Shown: piece after piece, positions 1 to 5,405 of the stretch
How the letters are laid out: the number at the start of each line of letters is the position of its first letter
How positions within the stretch are numbered: position 1 is the stretch's first letter
NCBI GenBank assembly: GCA_050747865.1
Contig: JBOGJI010000336.1
Coordinates: 1-5,518 of the forward strand
Direction: 5' to 3'
DNA length: 5,518 bases
Origin: JBOGJI01 sp050747865
GTDB taxonomy: Bacteria > Acidobacteriota > Thermoanaerobaculia > Multivoradales > JAHEKO01
The notes under the pieces: model-generated
Database searches by the model: none
The model's input: the letters and a program-made list of their open reading frames with translations, nothing else
What the model was told of the DNA's origin: nothing
Translations under genes and position numbers: made by a program

Positions 1-476
1 GCCTCGTCCCCTGGGATCTGCGGCGAATCCGCGCGCGCGGACGCGCCGGCTTGGGAGACCCGATCCCGGCGGCGACCGCTTCCCAGGTTCTCGTCGGTGA
101 TGGCGGCGACCGGGGGTCCCGCGGCCGCTCGCTGCGCCCGCGCCGCGGCGGCGGCTTCGACCAGGGTCGCGGGCTGATGCGCCGCGGGGTCGGGTGCGGA
201 GATCACGACCACGGAGTCATCGTCTTCCACGGCAGCCGTCTCCGCGTTCGACGACTTCCCTGCCGCCTCGGCTGCCGGCGACTCGGCACCTGCCTTGGGC
301 GCGACGCGGTCGGTTTCTCGTTCGAGGCCATCAGCCTTCGTGCCGACCACCTCGGTGGCCTTCCCGGGCTTCTTGCCTGATCCGCCGGTGGCGCAGGCGA
401 GGAACGCGGTGGAGACGCAGGAGCCGAGAACCAGGATCCGGAGTCCGGTCGGCATCGATCTTCGACGCGCTGCCAT
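1..476 (-). CDS. Putative lipoprotein, N-terminal 158 residues (runs off the left edge)
   Basis: An ATG at 476 opens a frame with no stop to the window edge, 11 nt after the ptsI stop. A GGAG at 485-482 lies 5 nt before the ATG, which supports this start; a second in-frame ATG is codon 8. The N-terminus has basic residues (Arg4-6, Arg13), a hydrophobic stretch from about residue 12 to 27, and Cys28 in the context AFLAC, followed by a Gly/Lys-rich stretch. This looks like a lipobox, so I infer an envelope lipoprotein; Cys20 (LGSC) is an alternative lipidation site. The rest is low-complexity Ala/Pro/Glu/Lys, probably disordered: an acidic patch near 84-87, a poly-Ala segment near 108-112, and the phrase PPVAAITDENL at 121-131. 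That phrase resembles a short motif I remember from acidobacterial secreted proteins, but I am not certain of it. No enzymatic domain is seen and the function is unknown. Its place at the end of a PTS operon suggests co-transcription, not necessarily a PTS role. Confidence 0.8.
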   Translation of the reverse strand, partial: MAARRRSMPTGLRILVLGSCVSTAFLACATGGSGKKPGKATEVVGTKADGLERETDRVAPKAGAESPAAEAAGKSSNAETAAVEDDDSVVVISAPDPAAHQPATLVEAAAAARAQRAAAGPPVAAITDENLGSGRRRDRVSQAGASARADSPQIPGDE

Positions 477-481
477 CGTGG

Positions 482-485
482 CTCC
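482..485 (-). promoter_or_regulatory. Ribosome binding site for the lipoprotein gene
   Basis: GGAG lies in the 11-nt ptsI-lipoprotein gap, 5 nt upstream of the ATG at 476. It supports translation of the lipoprotein frame from this start, close enough to the ptsI stop for coupling. Confidence 0.6.
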
Positions 486-487
486 GA

Positions 488-2254
488 TCACTCGGCCGCG
501 GCCACAGGCTCCCGCTGCCGCTCCCGGCTCGCCAGGATCTCGCGGACGTCGGCTCCGGTCGCGGCCTCAAGACAGCGGTCCACCAGCTCCCCGCAGCCGG
601 CGGCCGCGAGCTCGCCGATCGCCTGCCGCAGCCGCGGCAGGCCCCGCGGTCCCACCGAAAGCCGGCGCAGCCCGAGCCCGAGCAGCAGCGGCAGGTGGGC
701 GGGATCGGCCGCCATCTCGCCGCAGATCGAGACCTCGATGCCGGCTTCGCGCGCGCTCTCCATCACGAACCGCAGCATCCGCAGGAGGCCCGGGTGCAGG
801 ACGTCGTAGAGCTCGCTCACCTGCTCGTTGTTGCGGTCGACCGCCAGGGTGTATTGCGCCAGGTCGTTGGTGCCGATCGACAGGAAGTCGACCTCGCGCG
901 CCAGGTGGTCGGTGATCATCGCCGCCGCCGGCACCTCCACCATGGCGCCCAGCGGCAGGTCGGCACGGTGGACCAGGCCCTCGCTGCGCAGCTCCGCGCA
1001 CACCTCGTCGCTCAAGCGCCGGAACCGGCGCACCTCCTCCAGGGAGGAGACCATGGGCAACATGACGCGTAGATCGCCCTCCGCTCCGGCGCGGTAGAGC
1101 GCCCGCACCTGCGAACGGAAGATGTCCGGCCGTTCCAGCGTGAGCCGGACGCCGCGCAGGCCCAGCGCCGGGTTGTCGCCCGAGGTCTCCATCACCTCCC
1201 GCGCGATCTTGCGACCCCCCAGATCGTAGGTGCGCACGACGACCGGGTGCGGGCTCATCGCGTCGACGAGGCCGCGGTAGGTGGCCAGATGGTCCTCCTC
1301 CGTGGGGAGCTCGGGGCTGCGTTCGATGTAGAGGAACTCGCTGCGGTAGAGGCCGATCCCCTGGGCGCCGAGGCGGCGGGCCTCCTGCAGCTCCTCCTCG
1401 AGGTCGATGTTGGCAAGCAGCCGGATCTCCTCGCCGTCGTCGGTGATCGCGGCCGGGGCGACCAGCACGGCCGCCCGCCGCGCCTCGTCGGCTGCCTGCC
1501 GCTCGCGTCGGTAGCGTTCCAGGATCTCGGGGCCGGGGTGCAGGATCACCCGGCCTTCGGTCCCGTCGACCACCAGGGGGTCGTTGTCCGTCGCCTGCTC
1601 GGTGACGCCGTGCACGCCGCCCACCATCGGGATGTTCAGCGCCCGGGCGATGATCGTCGTGTGCGAGGTGCGGCCGCCTCCCTCGACGACGAAGGCGAGC
1701 GCGCCCTCGCGGCCCAGGTGGACGGCCTCCGACGGCGTCAGGTCAGCGGCCACCAGCACGACGTCTCCCGCCAGCTCGGAGACCGAGTGGTGATGGATCC
1801 CCTGCAGCGAGCGCACCAGGCTCCTGCCCACGTCCCGCAGGTCGTCGACCCGATCCTTGAGCGACTCGCTGTCGCTGGCCAGGAAGCGCTCGGCGAAGTC
1901 CTGGATCGTGCGGTAGACCGCCCAGTCGGCGTTGACCAGGCGCTCGCGGATGCGGCGCTCCACGCGGTCGACGAAGGCGGCGTCGCCGAGGATGAGCTGA
2001 TGCGCGTCGAAGATCGCTCCCAGCTCCTCGGAGAGCTCTCCTTCGACCCTGGCGGCGGTCTCCCTGAGCGTGTGCCGGGTGGCGTCGAGCGCCTGCCGGA
2101 AGCGCTCCACCTCCTGCTCCACCTGGTCCTCGGCGAGCGGGAAGCGGAAGACCTTCAGCGTCTTGTCGTGCAGACAGACGGCGCGGCCGATCGCCACGCC
2201 GTCGGCGAGGGGGATGCCCTGGAGCTCTCGCATCGGTGCGCGTGCCTCCGTCAC
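488..2254 (-). CDS. ptsI: Phosphoenolpyruvate-protein phosphotransferase (PTS Enzyme I)
   Basis: Cytoplasmic first enzyme of the PTS: it autophosphorylates from PEP and passes the phosphate to HPr. At 588 aa it is full length (E. coli EI has 575). The N-terminal half carries the helical HPr-binding region and the swivelling His domain with GGGRTSHTT, in which His198 is the phosphorylated residue. The C-terminal PEP-binding barrel keeps Arg304 (YRSEF), Arg341 (RTYDLGG), Glu440 (MVEVP), Asn463/Asp464 (GTNDLAQYTL), Arg474 and the catalytic Cys511 (CGEMA). The usual GGDK is GGRK here (348-349), with Lys349 kept. The GTG at 2254 is chosen because AAGGGGAG ends 4 nt before it and the previous stop is one base away. 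The ATG at 2233, giving MRELQGIPLADG and preceded by GGAGG at 11 nt, matches the usual family N-terminus and may be the real start. The last ten or so residues are a charged/Ala tail. It follows ptsH directly and is very probably translationally coupled to it. Confidence 0.97.
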   Translation of the reverse strand: MTEARAPMRELQGIPLADGVAIGRAVCLHDKTLKVFRFPLAEDQVEQEVERFRQALDATRHTLRETAARVEGELSEELGAIFDAHQLILGDAAFVDRVERRIRERLVNADWAVYRTIQDFAERFLASDSESLKDRVDDLRDVGRSLVRSLQGIHHHSVSELAGDVVLVAADLTPSEAVHLGREGALAFVVEGGGRTSHTTIIARALNIPMVGGVHGVTEQATDNDPLVVDGTEGRVILHPGPEILERYRRERQAADEARRAAVLVAPAAITDDGEEIRLLANIDLEEELQEARRLGAQGIGLYRSEFLYIERSPELPTEEDHLATYRGLVDAMSPHPVVVRTYDLGGRKIAREVMETSGDNPALGLRGVRLTLERPDIFRSQVRALYRAGAEGDLRVMLPMVSSLEEVRRFRRLSDEVCAELRSEGLVHRADLPLGAMVEVPAAAMITDHLAREVDFLSIGTNDLAQYTLAVDRNNEQVSELYDVLHPGLLRMLRFVMESAREAGIEVSICGEMAADPAHLPLLLGLGLRRLSVGPRGLPRLRQAIGELAAAGCGELVDRCLEAATGADVREILASRERQREPVAAAE

Positions 2255-2255
2255 C

Positions 2256-2525
2256 CTACTCCCCTTCCCCGAAGCGATCGTCGAACAGATCCACGATCGC
2301 CCGCATCGCCCGGGACTCGTCGTCTCCGTCGCAGCGCACGATCACCCGCGAGCCCTGCGGCGCGGCGAGCAGGAGGACGCCGAGGATGCTCTTGGCGTCG
2401 ACCTCCTCGCCGTTCTGCGCCAGGGTGACGCTGCTGGTGAACGGCGCCGTGATGTGCACCAGGCGCGCCGCCGCCCGCGCATGCAGGCCGAGCCTGTTGC
2501 GGATCTCCAGCTCGCGCTCGATCAT
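2256..2525 (-). CDS. ptsH: Phosphocarrier protein HPr
   Basis: Small cytoplasmic phosphocarrier of 89 aa, the usual HPr length. The N-terminal strand leads to NRLGLHARAAARL, with the EI-phosphorylated His15 and the conserved Arg17. The second signature, VDAKSILGVLLLAA, places the regulatory Ser46 exactly where HprK phosphorylates HPr in other bacteria. Both phosphorylation sites are therefore present, matching the complete hprK upstream. The ATG shares four bases (ATGA) with the stop of the EIIA(Man)-like gene, which fixes the start and implies coupled translation; a GGAG lies about 11 nt upstream. The TAG stop is one base before the ptsI GTG. The C-terminus is acidic (FDDRFGEGE). It could equally be called an NPr-type carrier, since the only complete EIIA in the operon is EIIA-Ntr. 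Confidence 0.97.
   Translation of the reverse strand: MIERELEIRNRLGLHARAAARLVHITAPFTSSVTLAQNGEEVDAKSILGVLLLAAPQGSRVIVRCDGDDESRAMRAIVDLFDDRFGEGE
2259..2266 (-). promoter_or_regulatory. Ribosome binding site supporting the ptsI GTG start
   Basis: AAGGGGAG lies inside the last codons of ptsH and ends 4 nt before the GTG at 2254. It favours that start over the in-frame ATG at 2233, whose own GGAGG (2249-2245) sits at a longer 11-nt spacing. The family N-terminus favours the ATG, so the choice remains open. Confidence 0.5.
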
Positions 2526-2956
2526 CGACCGCCACACTCCGGCGTCGCCGCCACGGCGGCGCCCTCCTGGCCGCAGATGGCCCGCTTCCCTTTCGCCTCG
2601 ATCCAGGCGGCAAGCTGCTCCAGGGACATGTCGTCGGGGCGGCAGCAGGCCAGCCGCACCACCATGGGCAGGTTGACGCCCGCCAGCACCGCCACGCGGC
2701 GCTCGCCGACGAGCCTCCGCGCCGCCTGATCCGGGCTGCCTCCGTGCATGTCGGTAAGGATCAGCACCCCGTCCCCCTGGTCGAGCCGCTCGACCCCCTG
2801 CCGCACCTGCAGCACGATGTCCTCCGGCTCCGCGTCCCACGCCACGGACAGAGCTTCCGTGGCCGGCGTCTCCCCCACGATGGTGCGGGCCGAACGCAAG
2901 ATGGCATCGGCGAGTTCCCCTTGGGCGACGATGAGTGTGGCGACCATAGGGCCCAT
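2522..2956 (-). CDS. Mannose-family PTS EIIA-like protein lacking the phosphorylated His
   Basis: A 144-aa single-domain protein of the EIIA-Man type, a family that normally carries phosphate from HPr on a His near the N-terminus. The fold markers are clear: strand VATLIV, helix ELADAILRSARTIVGE, the core GDGVLILTDMHGGSPDQAARRL (62-82, with the conserved active-site Asp69), and AVLAGVNLPMVVRLA (89-103). The family reads THG at the active site; here it is AQG, with Gln12 (codon CAA) replacing the His without any gap. Asp69 is retained, and His71 stands where relatives usually have an aromatic residue. I therefore infer that it cannot be phosphorylated in the usual way. It may be a regulatory or HPr-binding pseudo-EIIA. 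The tail from about 127 is Ala/Gly-rich; Cys104, Cys105, Cys128 and Cys141 are more cysteines than I would expect. The start may be the ATG at 2947 (MVATLIV), which matches family N-termini better; neither ATG has a strong ribosome binding site. No EIIB or EIIC partner is encoded nearby. Confidence 0.9.
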   Translation of the reverse strand: MGPMVATLIVAQGELADAILRSARTIVGETPATEALSVAWDAEPEDIVLQVRQGVERLDQGDGVLILTDMHGGSPDQAARRLVGERRVAVLAGVNLPMVVRLACCRPDDMSLEQLAAWIEAKGKRAICGQEGAAVAATPECGGR

Positions 2957-2980
2957 GGTACCGCAGCGCGGTGCTCTCCC

Positions 2981-3008
2981 CCACCGGCGGCCGCTTGCCG
3001 CCGGGTGG
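2981..3008 (-). promoter_or_regulatory. GC-rich intercistronic hairpin between rapZ and the EIIA(Man) gene
   Basis: In the mRNA sense, the left arm CCACCCGGCGGC (3008-2997) pairs with the right arm GCCGCCGGTGG (2991-2981). This gives 11 base pairs, one bulged C and a 5-nt loop, AAGCG. No T-run follows, so it is not a classic intrinsic terminator. It occupies most of the 60-nt gap, one of only two gaps longer than about 11 nt in the operon. Possible roles, all inferred, are mRNA stabilisation after processing, partial attenuation, or lowering translation of the EIIA(Man) gene. High GC makes chance pairing more likely. Confidence 0.5.
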
Positions 3009-3016
3009 CCCGCTGC

Positions 3017-3937
3017 CTACCCCGCCGGCTCCTCGATATCTCGGTGTGCGACCTTTACCGTCCAGCCGGCCTGGGCGAGCACAGCCGCCAGGGCCTCCGC
3101 AACCGCCACCGACCGGTGGCGGCCGCCGGTGCACCCTATGGCCACCGTCAGGTAGCTCCGATTCTCCTCCCGGTACCGGGGCAGGAGGTAGAGCAGGAAG
3201 TCGCTCAGACGGTCGAGCAGCTCGCGCACCTCGGGCTGCTGATGCAGGTAGTCCCGCACCGGGCCGTCGCGTCCGGTCAGCTCGCGCAGCCCGGGCTCGA
3301 AGTGGGGGTTGGGCAGGAAGCGCAGGTCAAAGAGGAGATCCGACCCGGACGGGATGCCGTGCTTGAAGCCGAAGCTCTCCAGGGTGACCACCATGCGCGA
3401 CCCCTCCTGGCCGGGGTCGGCGAAATCGCGGAAGATCTTGCGCCGGATCTCGTGCACGCTCAGGGAGCTGGTGTCGAGCACCAGGTCGGCGGCGGCGCGC
3501 AGCGGCGCCAGGATCTCGCGCTCGCGCCGGATGTCCTCGACCACCGGCCGGTTCTCGGTCAGCGGATGCGGCCGGCGCGACTCCGAATAGCGCCGCACCA
3601 GCGCCTCCTCCGAGGCCTCGAGGAACAGGACCGCGGCCGCCCGCCGCGCGCCGGAGACTCGCCGCAACCGCCCGAGCAGACGCGGGAAGTCACGCGCGAA
3701 CCCGACGGTGCGCACGTCGACCACCACCGCGATGCGATCGGCCCCCGAAGCCAGCTCGGCGGGCCGCTCGAGGAGCTCCTCGAGCAGCGGCAACGGGAGG
3801 TTGTCGACGCAATACCAGCCCAGGTCCTCGAAGCAGTTGGCCACGGTGCTCTTGCCGGAGCCGGAGAGACCGGTGATGAGCACCAGCCGGACGTCCGCTC
3901 TGCTGCGGTCGGCGGCAATGGGTTCCGACGCGCTCAC
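3017..3937 (-). CDS. rapZ: RapZ-family nucleotide-binding / RNase adapter protein
   Basis: A 306-aa protein of the RapZ (YhbJ/YvcJ) family; E. coli RapZ has 284 aa. The N-terminal P-loop domain has Walker A GLSGSGKS (23-30), CVDNLP (43-48), the RRYSESRRPHPL block (115-126) and DLVLDTSSLSVHE (151-163). The C-terminal domain has SFGFKHGIP (188-196), DLRFLPNPHFEP (204-215) and AIGCTGGRHRSV (267-278), all strongly conserved. In E. coli RapZ binds GlmZ/GlmY small RNAs and guides RNase E, controlling glucosamine-6-phosphate synthesis; Bacillus YvcJ hydrolyses nucleotides and has other roles. Here the end reads HRDIEEPAG, without the basic E. coli tail, so sRNA handling of that type is doubtful. The GTG at 3937 overlaps the hprK stop (GTGA), which sets the start; the open frame continues further upstream, but only as an hprK shadow. 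The first 16 or so residues are a non-conserved extension. Sitting between hprK and the HPr genes, it is probably linked to PTS or amino-sugar signalling. Confidence 0.97.
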   Translation of the reverse strand: MSASEPIAADRSRADVRLVLITGLSGSGKSTVANCFEDLGWYCVDNLPLPLLEELLERPAELASGADRIAVVVDVRTVGFARDFPRLLGRLRRVSGARRAAAVLFLEASEEALVRRYSESRRPHPLTENRPVVEDIRREREILAPLRAAADLVLDTSSLSVHEIRRKIFRDFADPGQEGSRMVVTLESFGFKHGIPSGSDLLFDLRFLPNPHFEPGLRELTGRDGPVRDYLHQQPEVRELLDRLSDFLLYLLPRYREENRSYLTVAIGCTGGRHRSVAVAEALAAVLAQAGWTVKVAHRDIEEPAG

Positions 3938-4902
3938 GGCGACTTGCCCACCGCCGCCCGATTCGCCTCCTGGCGGCTCTTCAGGCGTTGCACCAGCTCG
4001 CGCGCGGAGTGATGCCCCTGCAGCTTCAACATGTGATTGCGCGCCGCGATCTCGACCAGGATCGAGATGTTGCGCCCCAGCGCCACCGGCATGCAGATGT
4101 AGGGCACGGCCGTCCCCAGGATCTCGTGCACGGTCTCGTCCAGCCCCAGCCGGTCGTATTGACGGGTCTCGTCCCACGGCTCCATCTCGATGACCAGGTC
4201 GACCGTGTGCCGGTCGCGCACCGCAGCGAGGCCGAACAGGTCCCGGACGTCGATGATGCCGATGCCGCGCAGCTCCATGTGGTGGCGCTGCAGGGCGTCG
4301 CCGTACCCGACCAGCTCCCCCGAGGGATAGAGCCTGACCTGCACCCGGTCGTCGGCGACCAGGCTATGGCCGCGGCTGATCAGGTCGAGGGCGCACTCGC
4401 TCTTGCCGACGCCGCTGGCGCCGATCAGCAGGACGCCGAGCCCGTAGACGTCGATCAGGACGCCGTGCACGGTCGTCGTCGGCACCAGCCGGTCCTCGAG
4501 GAAAAAGCTCAGCTGCTTGATCACCGTCGACGACAGGGCGGTGGACCGAAGCAGCGGGATCTCCCGCTCCCGACACTGGCGCAGCAGCTCGCCGTCGGCG
4601 GCCAGCCCCTTGGTGACGACGAAGGTGGGCACCGACAGCGCGGTGATCGACGAGATGCGCTCGCGGCGGACCTCGTCGTCGAGACCGGCCAGATAGGCCA
4701 GCTCGCTCTCGCCGACGATCTGCACGCGCCCCGGCTTGATGTAGTCGTAGTAGCCCGCGAAGGCGAGACCGGGCTTCTGCACCCGCGGATTGGTCACCCG
4801 GTTGTCGAGGCTCCCCTCCCCCGCCAGCACGGTGAGCTGGAGGTCGCGCAGCTCCTCGCCCAGGAGCTCGCGGACCAGGACGTGGTCGCGTTCCTGCGGC
4901 AT
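3934..4902 (-). CDS. hprK: HPr kinase/phosphorylase
   Basis: A bifunctional cytoplasmic enzyme that phosphorylates HPr on Ser46 with ATP or PPi and removes that phosphate by phosphorolysis. At 322 aa it has the full two-domain length. An N-terminal domain (1-130) is followed by the catalytic core: HGVLIDVYG (146-154), Walker A GASGVGKS (161-168), LVADD with Asp184/Asp185 (181-185), the family signature MELRGIGIIDVRDLFG (209-224), and the C-terminal MPVALGRNISILVEIAARNH region (271-290). All the residues I would look for are present, so it should be active, and HPr in the same operon has the matching Ser46. The ATG at 4902 is the first start after an in-frame TGA five codons upstream. No clear Shine-Dalgarno precedes it. 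A perfect hairpin lies in the 41-nt gap after ptsN. The TGA stop overlaps the rapZ start. Confidence 0.98.
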   Translation of the reverse strand: MPQERDHVLVRELLGEELRDLQLTVLAGEGSLDNRVTNPRVQKPGLAFAGYYDYIKPGRVQIVGESELAYLAGLDDEVRRERISSITALSVPTFVVTKGLAADGELLRQCREREIPLLRSTALSSTVIKQLSFFLEDRLVPTTTVHGVLIDVYGLGVLLIGASGVGKSECALDLISRGHSLVADDRVQVRLYPSGELVGYGDALQRHHMELRGIGIIDVRDLFGLAAVRDRHTVDLVIEMEPWDETRQYDRLGLDETVHEILGTAVPYICMPVALGRNISILVEIAARNHMLKLQGHHSARELVQRLKSRQEANRAAVGKSP

Positions 4903-4922
4903 TCCGGGTATCGCTCACGGCT

Positions 4923-4943
4923 CGGCCGAGACGAGCTCGGCCG
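4923..4943 (-). promoter_or_regulatory. Perfect 8-bp hairpin between ptsN and hprK
   Basis: Directly after the ptsN TAG, the arms CGGCCGAG (4943-4936) and CTCGGCCG (4930-4923) are exact reverse complements around a 5-nt loop, CTCGT. No T-run follows. The hairpin starts one base after the ptsN stop and ends 20 nt before the hprK ATG, which itself lacks a clear ribosome binding site. It could protect a processed mRNA end, attenuate transcription or affect hprK translation; none of these is shown by sequence alone. Confidence 0.5.
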
Positions 4944-5405
4944 CTACGCTGCCTCCTCGCGCAGCATGTCGAAGATCGCGTCGGCGTTGCTCAGGGCGAG
5001 CAGCCGCTCGGCATGGCGATCGGCCTTGGCCCAGCGGGAGATGGCGGCCAGCGATTTCAGGTGCTCGGCCGGCGCGTCCGGCGGCGACAGCACGAGAAAG
5101 AAGAGACGCACGGGCTGGTCGTCGACGGCGTCGAACGCCACGCCTTGGCGCGACAGTCCGACGGCGACCACGACGCCGTCGAGGCGCTCGATCTTGCAGT
5201 GCGGGATCGCCACGCCGCTGCCGATGCCCGTGGTGCCCAGGGCCTCCCGCTCCTGCAGCCGGCGGTAGAGCATCTCCCCGTCGCGCACGGCGCCGCGCTC
5301 CGCCATCGCCTGGGCGAGGTTCTTGAGCAGCGTGTCGCGGTTTTCGCCGGCCAGGTCCGGGAAGATGAGCTCGCGACGGATCAAGGCTGCCAGGGGGAGG
5401 CCCAT
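4944..5405 (-). CDS. ptsN: PTS nitrogen-regulatory EIIA (EIIA-Ntr)
   Basis: A cytoplasmic regulatory EIIA of the fructose/Ntr type, 153 aa, close to the E. coli PtsN length of 163. It accepts phosphate from HPr and in other bacteria regulates K+ uptake, nitrogen and stress responses through protein binding rather than sugar transport. The domain begins at LIRRELIFPDL (8-18) and runs through TLLKNLAQAMAERG. The active-site stretch is TTGIGSGVAIPHCK (58-71), with His69 as the phosphorylated residue. FFLVLSPPDAPAEHLKSLAAISR (102-124) is the usual core helix and strand. The C-terminus is short and normal. GAGGAG (5416-5411) lies 5 nt before the ATG at 5405, and the ATG overlaps the upstream stop (TGATG), so the start is well supported. 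It is the only complete EIIA here with an intact His, making it the likely phosphate acceptor of the EI/HPr pair encoded downstream. Confidence 0.96.
   Translation of the reverse strand: MGLPLAALIRRELIFPDLAGENRDTLLKNLAQAMAERGAVRDGEMLYRRLQEREALGTTGIGSGVAIPHCKIERLDGVVVAVGLSRQGVAFDAVDDQPVRLFFLVLSPPDAPAEHLKSLAAISRWAKADRHAERLLALSNADAIFDMLREEAA

Noticed and set aside
331..570. 79-aa minus-strand frame across the ptsI end
   Set aside because: The overlapping frame starting at 476 has a ribosome binding site, signal peptide and lipobox; this one is an Arg-rich shadow.
194..1072. 292-aa plus-strand open frame over the left end
   Set aside because: It is antisense to the lipoprotein start and the ptsI 3' end, is rich in Arg/Pro/Gln/His, and has no domain.
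1247..2428. 393-aa plus-strand open frame antisense to ptsI and ptsH
   Set aside because: The minus-strand proteins are full-length with all catalytic motifs. The plus-strand product is Arg/Leu/Val/Ala-rich without any motif, as expected for the opposite strand of GC-rich coding DNA.
2526..3134. Long N-terminal extension of the ptsH frame
   Set aside because: It is a shadow of the EIIA(Man) gene; the HPr domain begins at the ATG at 2525 with canonical length and numbering.
2744..4012. 422-aa plus-strand open frame antisense to the EIIA(Man) gene and rapZ
   Set aside because: It mirrors conserved rapZ codons, has no recognisable domain and runs across gene boundaries.
3938..4177. 80-residue N-terminal extension of the rapZ frame back to 4177
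   Set aside because: These codons lie inside hprK and read as low-complexity Gly/Arg/Ala; the GTG at 3937 overlapping the hprK stop gives the expected RapZ N-terminus.
4364..4918. 184-aa minus-strand frame starting at a GTG just upstream of hprK
   Set aside because: It overlaps the conserved hprK N-terminal domain in another frame and has Arg/Pro/Gly-rich content with no motif.
4923..4943. The ptsN-hprK hairpin as an intrinsic terminator
   Set aside because: There is no T-run after the stem, and the closely spaced downstream genes belong to the same pathway.
3988..5268. 426-aa plus-strand open frame antisense to hprK and ptsN
   Set aside because: Gln/Asp/His/Val-rich shadow typical of antisense GC-rich frames; it spans two well-identified genes and has no motif.
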